Made by a program: the position numbers and the translations under genes
Assembly: GCA_003971905.1 (NCBI GenBank)
Contig: RSEE01000029.1
Coordinates: 372,001 to 436,000 of the forward strand
Origin: Moniliella sp. 'wahieum'
Taxonomy: Eukaryota > Basidiomycota > Moniliellomycetes > Moniliellales > Moniliellaceae
DNA: 64,000 nt
Reading direction: 5' to 3'
Shown: one piece after another, positions 45,958 to 57,038 of the stretch
Layout: each line of letters opens with the position of its first letter
How positions within the stretch are numbered: position 1 is the stretch's first letter
Notes under the pieces: model-generated
What the model was told of the DNA's origin: nothing
Seen by the model: the letters and a program-made list of their open reading frames with translations, nothing else
The model's database searches: none

Positions 45958-46959
45958 TCGTCATCATGCATCATGGTCATGGCCATCTATCACACTCTTT
46001 TTCGGTTCACGCGTTCACGGTCCACCTTTTGGATTCCTTTCTTGACTTGGTCGTATCACTCTCTTTCTCGGATCCGCCCCCAACTTCCTTTTGACCCGCA
46101 CCTTTTAACCTATGCCCTGCGGGATGACGTCGTCTTCCCCAGACATGGGTCTCCAGCCCCGGAGGCTGTCAATATGATCCTACGTTCCCTTTGCCGCGAG
46201 GTTTCCCACCGCTTCTCCTTTCGTTTTTTTTCGCTTTGATTTTGGCTCCTACTTGTCTGCTTGGTTATTATCCTTGCCATCTTTTTACCATGCCTCTTGC
46301 TTGCGTCGTGAAGACCTCTCTTAGTTCAACGTCCATGCGTCGTATAATGAAACCCGAAGCTCAGGCTCCCCTGCTCTTATTGGAATGCAGCGCTCATACA
46401 TCACGTGGAGCGGATGGGGAGGAACATGATGATGGGGATGGGGATGGGGATGATGATGGGGATGATGATAGGGAGACACCAGCTAGACGCGTGCTGCACC
46501 AACCAAGCTGAGCCTGCCTGGCAGAATAACCCACTGGTACAGGTACTGATGATCGGTGATCGATGATCTCACCTCACACACTTTTGAAATGCGCAGTTCA
46601 GTTCACGCCGCCGATCATCGATCATTGATTAATTGATCAATTGAAAATTGAACTGTTGAGTGATGAGCTCATCTATCTGATGTGGAGCTAACGTCGCCCA
46701 AGCCTGGTCTGTGCACACGTGCTCTATAGAGCCCGCCCAGCCCGCCCAGCCCACCCGTTTTGGATGGGGATCAAGCTTCAAGTCGATCAAGATGGACAGC
46801 ACAGAACCAGATGTCGGCGCTTCAGCCGAGTCAACCCACCAGTACCACAACGCCCCGAAAAGGACATAACTAGACAGCCATTCGTTCATTTCACACATTC
46901 CATTCATAAGCGTCACGCCGAGAGAAGGAGGACTTTGACGAAGAGGTGCTTTGGGAAAG
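45958..46959. other. Convergent spacer
   Basis: About 1 kb between the 3' ends of the membrane protein and the Mia40-like gene. It has a GATGGG microsatellite (46430-46470) and ATCGATGATC/TTGATCAATT motifs at 46550-46645. No supported gene. Confidence 0.45.
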
Positions 46960-47746
46960 CTACTCCTCCTCGGACGCCTCGGCCGCTGCATCGATCGCGT
47001 CATTGTGAATAAGGCACTTCTGAGTGGCCTTGAACGCATCCAGGCAATCCTCGCCCTTGGGCTCGGTCTCGGACGTGGCGAAGCACGAGAAGGCCGTCTT
47101 GAAGCTCTCGGCGCACGGGCCACTGAGCTTAGGTGCCAACAAAGGGCTTTCCCAGTTGACTTCGCCTGCTTCGAAGGCCAACGGCGTCTCGTCTCCCGTA
47201 AGAATGTCGGCCACCTCGGCCACAAGCACAGTGACGTCCACGTCTTCCTCTCCCTCATCTGCATCTGACCAGAAAAGGGGTTAGCGGTGCGTCAAGAGAA
47301 AAAAAAGAGAGTGGCCAGGCTTACCTTCCGGGGTTACAGTAGCTGACTGGACGACGATAACTTGCTCAGGAATCAGGCCAAGTCGGGTGTGCCAAGCAGC
47401 GCGGGTAGGCTTGGTGAACGACGGAGGGGGCTCCTCAGTCTCAGGAGCCGGAGTCTCCTTGGGCTTGCCAATACGGTCGTGCCATGCCCCGCGCTTCTCC
47501 GGCACCGTACCGCCCTGTGCTTCGACCGCGTAGTGACCCAGACGTTCACCATAGCTCCCGCGACTTTCGAGGTACAGCTGATCGGGCCGAGAGGCGAGGT
47601 AGGCCACCCCCCAGGGTGGCCAGGGCGGTGGCGACGCGTCGGCCCATCACGGGGGCCGGGGCAGCAGGCGCAGCGGCACGTGTGGAGGCGAAGCGCACAC
47701 CGGCTGTGAGAGCAGACCGAGCAGAGGAAGAGGCACGAACGAACAT
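46960..47746 (-). CDS. Mia40/CHCHD4-like twin-CX9C mitochondrial protein lacking CPC
   Basis: The order of parts is that of fungal Mia40, the intermembrane-space oxidoreductase that imports cysteine-rich proteins. There is a basic presequence (MFVRASSSARSALTAGVRFA), a weak membrane anchor (GRRVATALATLG, then VAYLA), a long Pro/Glu linker, and the twin-CX9C helical hairpin SGPCAESFKTAFSC and GEDCLDAFKATQKC, then an acidic tail. The stretch that should carry the redox CPC (family form NWDCPC) reads NWESPLLAPKLSGPC with unchanged spacing, so both catalytic cysteines are replaced (Ser and Leu). Exon 1 is 47746-47325, the intron 47324-47265 (60 nt, gtaagc...cag), exon 2 47264-46960. One frameshift lies in a run of six G at about 47608. 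It could be a non-catalytic paralogue. Confidence 0.8.
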
Positions 47747-49013
47747 CAGGACTAAGTGCAGGTGGAGGGCTTGGGGTTGGGGTGGTGGGTGGGTACCGAG
47801 TATCGGTCAGAACAGAGCGGGCCGGGGTTGTTATACGATAGTGAATTATCAGCTCAGTTCAATGGGGGCCGAGACGGCAGCACAGCGCCAGTGTCCGAAC
47901 CGGGTTATTAATCTGTTGCGCTCAGTACTTGGGATCCTGGAGTAAACTAGTAACCCACTTGCGGTGTGCCGGCTGGGCCCGTGATGTGCTGACTGGTTGG
48001 CAACATTGACAGCACTGGCGCTCAGCCGCTCAGCCTGAGCCTGACCAAGCTAATGAAGCCACGGGAGGTTTCGTAGAGACACTAGATGAGCTGGCGTATG
48101 GGTCTGGCTATATGGCCAAGCTATAAGGCCTGGCTATAGTGACTTCTACTATAGTACTGCAAGCAACTTTCCTATGCGCTTCTTTCAGCCTCTCTCTTCC
48201 GGTTTCTGGGCTGGACGGTCAACGTATAGTCAATGGGGGTCGAGCGGTAGCCTGCGGTAGCTTTTTACTGGGGGCACAAATGTCAATGTAGTATCAAATG
48301 AGGTATCTCTTTCGTTAGATCTCTGATACGAATAAGTCACCATATGGCCAACACGGACGTATAGTTATCCTAAGTGGCCCCTAGCACAGCGCTGGGGACT
48401 GGAACCATTTCTACCAGTAACCCTCGGTGCACAACACTTCCAACGCACCATATGCGGCTACTGGGGAGTTCGAGGAACCAATCAAGCGCGCACCATGCAA
48501 TAAGAACCCAGAGGTCTCAAGACTCTCCCACGGTGAGACCGGACATTGTTAAGCAGATCAATGCCAAGGCCCATGGCGTATGGCTGAGGATGGAGTTTCG
48601 TCTTTCTCTGTTGGCGTGCTCCCTTAGAGATGAAGGCACCTCGCCGTCGTCCACTGCGTGTATATAGGGCCTACCCTGTTCGAAGCGCCATGTCGCAAGC
48701 CCCACAGTTGAATGTTTGAACATTGCTTGGGGCAGCCGAAGCGTTTGAGAAGGGGCACGGGGGCGGTTACCAGCCCCGGCAATGCGTCTCGGTGGCGAAT
48801 TCCGCTGCCGCGGAGTGGCATTGGGTTGCACCGGGCGTCTCGGTGGCCTGGGCGGGGTGCTGAGATTGCCTCATCGGTGTGCCGCAGCTGATTTCAAAAG
48901 TATCCACCGGCCACCCCTCTATCTCTGGTGTGTGTGTGGTATGACGGGTGCCGACGGGACGGTGAAGCGCACAAGCGCAACCACCTTCCCCTGCCCTCTA
49001 GTTTTGCCCCATC
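47747..49013. other. Divergent spacer, nothing recognised
   Basis: About 1.3 kb between Mia40-like and F-box genes. CGCTCAG/CCTGAGC motifs occur at 48020-48045 and a TATAGT-rich patch at 48105-48165. No gene seen. Confidence 0.4.
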
Positions 49014-51162
49014 ATGGCATCCGGGTCCGCAGCTGCACCCGCTCGGACCCAGGCCGGCGCGAGCGATCTCGATGCGTTCCGTGCCGAGTGGGCCGCCGAT
49101 ATCCGCCAGCAGCGCCATGCCTTCCAGCTCCACGACACGCCCTGGACGTCGGGGGAAGCACCGGCGGCAGATGCCCACGCTGCCGAGGACGGCTCCGCAT
49201 CTGACTCGGACGACGACTGGGCGTGGACGTGGACCGGAAGGACCGGGCTCGAGTCCAACGTCGCAGAGGAGGTGCTCGGCCTCTTTGGCCCCGAGTCGGT
49301 CCTGGGCACGTACGTCGACGCTGTTCTCGCTGAGCGAAGCGGCGATCTCGACACTGCCCTACGACTTTATCGCTCTGCTTTCCGTGCCGACGAGAGTGTG
49401 GACCGCACCTTTCGTCGTGCCGTCGTGGTAGCCAATGATCCTGCGGCTATGTTCCCCCTTCGCCCTCCTCACAATGGTATGCCCGACCCTCACCGCTTCT
49501 TGCGACGCCTGTCACGCAAAGTTCGCCGTGCTGCCCTACCCTCTTCGGTGGCACAGGAGGGAGGCATCCGCGCTTCAGCTCCTGTCCTTCCTCACGACGA
49601 TGCAATTTCTGCCCTTGCTCACGCAACGGATGGGATGAACCTTGATGCACCGCCCCCCGACCGGAGGCCAAGGCGACATCGTCCAAGCCGCCTGCAGATT
49701 CTCACCTTTCGCCCCCGCCTGCCATTCTTCCTTCGAATGAGCTTCCATCCAGTGATCTCACTTCCAAGTACAGAAAAGATATTGCGTTAGGGCCTCTGAG
49801 CGGGATAATGGACGAGGCTCGTGCGCTTCGGGCCCGTCTGGCTCGGGAAGCTGAGGTCGAGGCTGCACAGGGGACCACCCACCAGGCCATCGACCCAACT
49901 CGCTTGGGACCACCACTGGAGCCTGTCACAGCCACCGAAAAACTAGAGCGACTCGGAAACATGACCGCCATCCTGCCTGCAGAACGGGACGCTCCGTGCC
50001 CCCTTGCAACGCTTCCCGAGGAAGTAGTACTAGGGATCTTGACCCGCGTCCTTTCCCTTCCTCAATCCGCTGGCGTGAGACACCTTCCTTTCCAAGATCC
50101 GGCCGAGACGGATGTGGTAGAGGAAGGACTAGGCTCTCCCCCGCCGGCCCACGGAGCCAAGGGGAAACGGTCCGGCAGCAAATCCGAGAGCACTCGTCCC
50201 CTTCTCCAACCCCCCGCTGCTGCTCGCGAGCCCGAGACCGAGCAGCAAGGGTATGACGTGACGTCTCTCGAGACGTTTGCTCGGACTTGTTGGAAAGTAC
50301 GCCTTTTGTCTCTGGAACCACTTTTGTGGCGACAAGCGGTACGGCACGTGTATACTGGCCCCCAGGTAGCGCACATGGATCTGCCCGCACCCGATGCCAC
50401 TTTCCCCCCTTCCATTGAGAAGAAGGAGAAAGAGGCTCACTTGAAGGGGAAAGAGGCACGTGAGGCGGAACGTGAACGGGAGACGCTCATGCTTCGCGCC
50501 CAAGAGTGGGCAAGTATGCAAGTTCTGATTCGAACCACCTATGGACACAGTCCACGGCTTGCCTATGTGCACCAACCGCGTGTCCGCACGGGCGGGGTGT
50601 ACATTGCTTCGTGTCATTACCTACGGGATGGCCAGTCCGAGTCGTCGTCGTGGATTCGGGTGTTACAGCGGATCGAGTACTTTCGTTACTTGCGTTTTTA
50701 CCCTTCAGGCCTGGCCTTGTCTCTTCAAACTACCGATACGCCTCAGGAAAAGGTGCGCCAATTGCACCATCCGTGGATCATGCGGCAACGAGGCTCGGCG
50801 TGGGCAAATGGGCTCTCTATGCTTCGTTGAAGATGTATGATTTGATGCACCCTACTGGCGACGGCGCAGAGGGAGACGACGGACAGAGCGCGGTGCAGGA
50901 GGCTGAGAGGGAAGCTGAGTATGCCAAGTACCCGGGTCCCGTGGTGGCGGTAACGGATGTGCTGGACCCGACCATGCCCCACATGCGCTTTTTCCTTGTG
51001 CTCAGTTTACGACAGGCAACAGCACGCACCCAAGGCAAATGGAACCGGCTGGACATGGTGCGGTCTCAGTCGCTCAACTTGCGCTATGGCACGGTGGACG
51101 ACATTCCGGCCCGCCACCGCACGGCCTTTCTCTACTCGCCGGTCCGCAGTTTTTCCACGTAA
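49014..51162 (+). CDS. F-box protein of the Hrt3/Pof7/FBXO9 family
   Basis: A substrate receptor of SCF ubiquitin ligases. The N-terminus (MASGSAAAPARTQAGASDLD) leads to a TPR-like helix pair (DTALRLYRSAFRADESVDRT). The F-box is LATLPEEVVLGILTRVLSLP and, after a low-complexity insert, LETFARTCWKVRLLSLEPLL with WR. The conserved C-terminal domain reads RPRVRTGGVYIASCHYLRDG (here QPRVRTGG), RIEYFRYLRFYPSGLALSLQ and, after a frame break, WNRLDMVRSQSLNLRYGTVD. This domain and order are typical of FBXO9 and fungal Hrt3/Pof7. The frame breaks near 49655 and 50765; both fit lost bases. No intron. The start ATG at 49014 follows a pyrimidine-rich leader, and the stop TAA is at 51160-51162. Confidence 0.88.
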
Positions 51163-51439
51163 CTCATCCTGTGTTTTTTTCGTTCAATCCCTCTTCCTTC
51201 AGAGGACTTCTTGTGATCCGGAAGGGCTACGCAGTTCAGGCTGAACCACCCCAGGTAGAACCGACCCGAGGAGAGGCAGCAGTAGGCGCCGAGAACGGGT
51301 GGCATCACGTGATGATCGATGATCGATGAGGCTCATCCCTGAGGTTACATACGCACCCCTGGGGTCCGTGCTGATACAGTCGCTCGTCCAGAGTCGCTCG
51401 CAGTCGCTCGCTCGCTCTACCACGTAGTTGCTCACCACC

Positions 51440-53882
51440 ATGTCCGACCTTTCCTGGGAGCCGACCAGTGCGAAGACCTACCCCCGTCCTGACTGGGTAC
51501 ACGACTCGACGCGCTTTGCGCTGCTCGACGGCGAGTGGACGGTGCTGTTTGATGACGAGAACCAGGGCACAGCGGCTGGCTGGGGCGCCAGCGGGCTCCC
51601 CGCCCAGGCTGGTGCGCAGGCGCAGCGCACCATCACGGTACCCTACGCCTTCCAGTCCCCAGCGTCGGGCATCAATGCTCCCCATGAGGCACATGAGTAT
51701 CTATGGTACGAACGCACTTTCTCCTTGCCCCAGGAAGTTGCCACGCAACATGTCTCCCTTCACTTTGGTGCGGTGGATTACGAGTGCTCCATTTACCTTG
51801 ATGGTCAGAAGATTGGAGAGCACAAAGGAGGTCACGTTCCCTTTTCTTTTCCTATCACCTCGTTCCTCAAGCATCAGGACCACAGCTACCGTCTGACGGT
51901 GCACGTCTGTGACTCGCCCTTCGACCTTACTCAGCCGCGAGGGAAACAGTACTGGGTTCTGGACGGTAGCGCCTCGATCTTTTACACTCCTACCAGCGGA
52001 ATTTGGCAGAGTGTATGGATGGAAGCATCGCCTCGCTCGGGAGAATCGCCAGCGCGCATTTCGGCCGCTCACACTATCCTCCGTACCGACATACTCAAGG
52101 GCGACCTGCTCGCCTGGGTTGCAGTCGAAGGCGGGGGGCAAGGCGCGGACCTTCGTGCGTCTGCAGAGGTATCTCTGGCCGGCATCCTCTTGGAACGTCC
52201 AAACAAGTCGCGGTGTCTCCTTTGAAATCGACGGAACTGCTGGCGGAGCCTCCGACGCTCACCCATTCCCTCCTTGTTTCTTCTACCGTGCAAGCCCAGT
52301 TGCCTTCGGCCTTTGTCGGAGCCCACCCTGCTTCGTCCACCACTACGAATGTGCTGAAATCGTGGCGTGATGCGCGGCTTCGGGGGGAAGACATGGTGCT
52401 GCAGCAAGCGGCCTGGTCGGACAACGGTGTGGCACTGTGGTCCCCGCTGCACCCGATTTTGTACGACGTGGTGCTCACCTGACCAATGCAGATGGTGAAG
52501 TGGAGTGGTGCGTACCACCGTTGGTGCCCGCTCGCTTGAATGGGACCCTATGCCTCTGCGCCAGGTGGGGGACAAAGAGGTACAGCCCAAGGGTGCCTTC
52601 CGCCTGAATGGCCTACCTTACTTCCACTGCCTCATGCTCGACCAGGGTTACTGGCCAGAAACCAACCTCACCCCCCCTGATGACGCAGCAGTGGGAGGGA
52701 CCAAGGGGATCAATACGGGTCTTGCGCTGAAGCGGGACATTGAGCTGGGCAAGGCGATGGGCTTTGATGGGGTGCGCAAGCACCAAAAGGTTGAGGATCC
52801 TCGGTTCCTCTACTGGGCTGATCGTCTTGGGTTTTTGGGTACGCATATTTTTTTTCTCTCTCTCTCATTCGGGTGACGAACCAAACGCTAACTTGTGCTC
52901 GAACTGCTCTCTTCTTCTTCAGTCTGGGGCGAGTTTGCCAATGCGTACCAGTGGTCGGAGGAGTACGCAGAGCGGATCGAACAAGAGTGGACGGAATCCA
53001 TGCGGCGCGACCGGAACCACGCGTCGATCGTGGCCTGGACCCCGGTCAATGAAAGTTGGGCCTACACCGATCTGGAACAACGCGATGAGCAGGGCCACCT
53101 GACTCAGCTGGCATTGCGCCAACGCCAGCATATTGGCCAATTGGTCCAGTTGACCAAGCACCTCGATCCCACCCGTCCCGTCAACGATAACTGTGGCTGG
53201 CAACATGTCGCTGGTGACTTTGCCTCCTTCCACGATTACAGCGATGGCACAATACTCTACGAGACGTGCCGCCACCTCCTCCCAGCCGAGCCAAACGGAA
53301 CGCAATCTTGGGGATCAAGGATGAAGGTCGTCGGGTGATGTTTGTACCGTCACCCGGCACGGCGCAGGCGGCCGTAGCAGGCACCACGTTTACAGGTGCA
53401 CCCTTGCCACGGGGTATGTGCCCGGCATGCCTGTCCTCAACACCGAGTGTGGCGGGATCAACATTTCGACCACCCAAGCGCAGCCCGAGGCGAAAGAAGC
53501 TCGGCCTCTGGCGGACAAGATCTCGGTATTGGAGGCGACTACAGCGGTGCCGAATGGGGGTACACGACAGCCTCCTCGGCACAAGACCTGCTTGCGCGAA
53601 TCCGACGCGTGGCTCTGGCGCTGGTAGGGGTCAAGGTGGCAGAGCGCGAGGGGGGCTTGGACTACGCGTTGTCCAAGTGTCCTGCTCAGGGAGTACGCGG
53701 GCAAGAGGCGGCTGGAGCAACCCATCTGTGTGGCATGGTGTACACCCAACTGGCCGATTGCGAACAAGAAACTAATGGCCTGCTAACCACAGCGCGAAAG
53801 CAAGTTGCCCAACGAGGCACTCCAGGCGGTCCTGGACGAGTTGCGCACGGTCTACTTCGCCAGCTTGGGGGAGTGGGTTTAA
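51440..53882 (+). CDS. Glycoside hydrolase family 2 enzyme (beta-galactosidase/beta-glucuronidase type)
   Basis: The N-terminal sugar-binding jelly roll is intact: [76 protein letters not shown] and [18 protein letters not shown]. The Ig-like middle domain is in mixed frames. The TIM barrel follows, with [20 protein letters not shown], then [16 protein letters not shown], whose Asn-Glu pair is the expected acid/base. The nucleophile Glu is likely the one in [14 protein letters not shown]. An intron at 52839-52922 (84 nt) joins LGFL to [12 protein letters not shown]. At least six breaks (about 52190, 52480, 53270, 53420, 53540 and 53700) fit small losses. Signal peptide not seen, so probably intracellular. 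Substrate cannot be fixed from sequence. Stop TAA at 53880-53882. Confidence 0.88.
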
Positions 53883-54508
53883 CGTTTAACGCTTGACGTT
53901 TATGTCAGTGTAGAGATACGAATGGATTGCCTATCCGCGTATAGCTATTACACCGAGCTTGACCTGGCCTGCCTTGGCTTGACCTGTGGGTTAGGCCAGG
54001 GATGGCGCGGGCGCATCAGACCTCTGCCAGTTTACTAGAGAACCAGTAGCGTCACGTCGGATTCTTGGCGTCGGATGTAGGAGGGATACTAACCGATGGC
54101 CAAGGTATGCTATGAGAATGTCATTGCTCAATGTGGCATGTCGCTGTAACGATCCTGGAAATTGAGCGTTGAGCGGGGCGACATGACGCAAGCGTGTGCC
54201 ACCGCGCTCAACCCATCAACGCCATCCTTGCGTTCCATGTCGGATTGGCCAGCGCACTCACGCAACCCGCCCCGCAACCGCCAGTTAGTATTTACCGCTT
54301 ATCGATTATCGATAAGTTGTTGCTTTACGATTTCGATTACCGATTTTTGGACGATCGATAATCGATAACTCAATCAATCGGAGGACCGTGTTCATGTGTT
54401 CCGCGCTGCTTGCTCATCGCCCCTGAGGGAGGATTGACCTGTTCCATCCTGCAAAATTGGAATCGCCTGCCCCACCTGCTCACCTCCTCGACCCCCATCC
54501 TTCCTACC
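53883..54508. other. Spacer with ATCGAT palindromes
   Basis: About 0.6 kb between the GH2 and carboxypeptidase genes. It starts with a TTTAACG heptamer array overlapping the GH2 stop codon (53878-53898) and holds the 19-bp palindrome at 54298-54316. No gene seen. Confidence 0.5.
54298..54316. repeat. Perfect 19-bp palindrome centred on TTATCGATTATCGATAA
   Basis: CTTATCGAT, T, ATCGATAAG reads the same on both strands except for the central base. The core recurs inverted at about 54355-54368 (TCGATAATCGATAA). It lies about 200 bp upstream of the carboxypeptidase start, so it could be a dimeric factor site, or only an AT-rich repeat. Confidence 0.7.
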
Positions 54509-56376
54509 ATGGCAAGAAGGACGAACTTCCTGCGCCTTTGAGTGCGCCACCCGCTGCCCCCACCAGCCGCAGCAAGCGTCTTTTGCCCTTCTTGGCACTG
54601 GGCGCGCTGGTGGTAGTGGTGCACACCCTACGGATCCCAACCTGGCTCCCGGTTCCGACACGCGATGCCCATTCGCGCGTCCAGCCCCTGGCCGAGGTTG
54701 ACTGGGATGCATATTGCCCCCAAGTCCCGGCCTATCAGCATCACCTCCCCCACCGGCGGCACTGAAGGCTCCGAGCCAAGACCAGCTCGCTCACCTGCTC
54801 GCTGGGGCATTGAAGGTGGACACGTCGGTGCAAGATGCCATGCCCCATGTGAGCGATGCACCTGAGGTGTGGGCCAAGATCTTTGATCCCTTCTTTGCGT
54901 ATCCAGTCGGCCTGGCCGCTGTTGCACGCCCCCACGTCCCCTGTCACACTGGAAAAAGTGAATGGACATGGACTGTTGTACGAGTGGAAGGGAACCGACC
55001 CAACGCTCAAACCCCTTCTGCTCATGGCCCACCAGGACGTGGTACCAGTGCTGGAAGAGACCGGCACTTGGTGGCTGCACGACCCCCTTTGGCGGGTTCT
55101 ACAACCGCACCAGTGGCTTGATCTGGGGACGTGGCGCACAGGATACCAAAGCGTCCTTGACTGGCATCTTGACCGCCGTGCAGTCGCTCCTTGAGGCTGG
55201 GTACACGCCCAAGCGCACTCTTGTCCTCAGCTTTGGCTTCGACGAGGAGCGGGGCGGGTTCGAAGGCGCAGGCCGCATTGCCCCCGTGATCGAACAACGG
55301 TATGGCAAGCATGGCGTGGCAATGGTGGTGGATGAAGGTGGTGCCTTCTCCGTCCCCGAAATCGGAAGCGGGGTGGGGTACAGCATCGCCCCCGCCACAG
55401 CAGAAAAAGGTAAACTCAACATCAAGGCTACCGTCCAGACCCAGGGGGGGCACTCGTCTGTCCCGCCGGCTCACACGGGGATCGGGTACCTGAGTCAACT
55501 CGTCGTTGCTCTTGAGGCGAGTCCGGAAGCCGCGGTGCTCGATACCACGCCCCATAATCCTTCTTGGGGTCGGCTGTTGTGTGATGTGGCGCGAGGCGCG
55601 GTACAGGGACCTCTGCGCGAGGCTCTGCGCGACGTGGTGCAACTGGAACAGAACAGAACAGGTTGGTTGCTTGTCCCATGCACGCTCAGCAGCTCGAACG
55701 CGCCAAGGCGAAAGCTGTGCAACTCATGTCGGGCTTTCAGCGTGCCGCGTTCCAGAGACCACCCAGGCTACCGATCTCGTCCGAGAGGGGTCAAGGTCAA
55801 TGCGCTGCCGGAAGAGGTGGAGGTGATTGTCAACTACCGCATTGGCACATTCTCCTCGACCAACGCTCTGCGTCGCCACTTTGCTAACACCGTGTTACCT
55901 GTAGCCAAGAAGAATGGATTGAAGCTGGATGCGTGGTCGGACGGAACGTTGAGCTACTCGCCACCCACAGCCGCAGCAGGCACCATCGTGCTCCGCGCAT
56001 TTGGGCATGGACTGGAACCTGCGCCGGTCACCCCGCTTACCGGACCGCTTTCCAAACCCTGGCAACTGCTCAGTGGTGTCATCCACTCCGTCGGGACCCA
56101 GCCACTTCGCCCGACGCAGCCGATCGGCAGGCCAAGTTGTACGTCTCGGGCGGCACCAGTTTGGGCAACACCGACACGCGTTACATCCACAACAGCTCGT
56201 CTGCGGTCTTCCGCTTCAGCCCGCGCTCTATCCACCCGCCAACGGAGGACGAGCGGGCGATCGTGGGCCGCTGGGGCGCGCACACGGTGAATGAGCATGT
56301 GCATGCTAGTACTCTGACTGCCGCCTGGACGTTCTACACGCAGCTGATCCGCGCGAGCGATGAGACGGAGCTGTAG
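54509..56376 (+). CDS. Carboxypeptidase S-like vacuolar metallopeptidase (M20)
   Basis: Gly-X carboxypeptidase of the M20 family, which in yeast (Cps1) is a type II membrane protein delivered to the vacuole. A short basic N-terminus and a membrane anchor (RLLPFLALGALVVVVHTLR) precede the luminal enzyme. Metal-site motifs: LLLMAHQDVVPV (His ligand and Asp), WGRGAQDTKASLTGILTAVQ (bridging Asp), LSFGFDEERGGFEGAG (catalytic Glu and ligand Glu) and VAMVVDEGGAF. The dimerisation-domain sequence includes VQTQGGHSSVPP. The C-terminal His ligand region reads GRWGAHTVNEHVHAS. The frame is split near 54515, 54740, 54915, 55085, 55675 and 56100. I chose the ATG at 54509 because MAKKDELPAP follows if one base is restored. 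Stop at 56374-56376. Confidence 0.88.
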
Positions 56377-57038
56377 AGGCGGCGGGGCGGCGGAGAGGCG
56401 ATGGATTAGATTGGATGCGATGCGATGGGCTTGCGTGTGTGCGTTGCGGTTGCGTAGCATTCAGCCTACAGGAGCGGTAGCAGATAAGCGCCAACGTATA
56501 TATAAAGGGGGGCGCCGTCTGCCAGAAGGGGGGAATGGGCCTCGACATCTCCATCTGGGTCGACCGAAGCAGCGTTGAATTTTGAAGGTCAACGTGCAAT
56601 GTTCAACCACGTGCCGCCATGGAGGTTACGGCGTTAGTTACCAGTGGCCAGCGCCCAAGCGCTGAGGCGCTGAGGCGTCCCAGGCCAAGCGTCGACACGT
56701 GCAGTCGTTGAACACCAAACACCGAACATTGAACATTGAACTCTGGCGCGGCCACAGACTGGCAGGCGGCTGGCGGCTGCGCGGACACTGGCGCTGCGCC
56801 CCGAGACGCCCATCATGCATCATGCATCGGGTGTGCATGTTCAGTCAGCGCTCAGCGATTGTCGGTTGCCGATGGCCGATTCGTCGATTAGTGAGCCTCC
56901 GCGGCTGAGCTCACGCCATCCCTCTGGGTCGCTCAGCTGAGCTCAGCCCCCCTGCCTCTCGCCTCCTCCCACCGTGCCTGGCCCTGCTCGGCGCTCCCGC
57001 TCTCGCTCCCCCCATCCGTCGCCTCCCCCCTTATACCC
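56377..57038. other. Spacer with heptamer array
   Basis: About 0.66 kb. It contains five 7-mers GTTGAAC, ACCAAAC, ACCGAAC, ATTGAAC, ATTGAAC at 56707-56741 and CATCATG units at 56812-56826, then a CT-rich leader before the Syp1 ATG. No gene seen. Confidence 0.5.
56707..56741 (+). repeat. Degenerate heptamer array (ATTGAAC/ACCGAAC)
   Basis: Five consecutive 7-mers ending in AAC: GTTGAAC, ACCAAAC, ACCGAAC, ATTGAAC, ATTGAAC. Confidence 0.8.
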
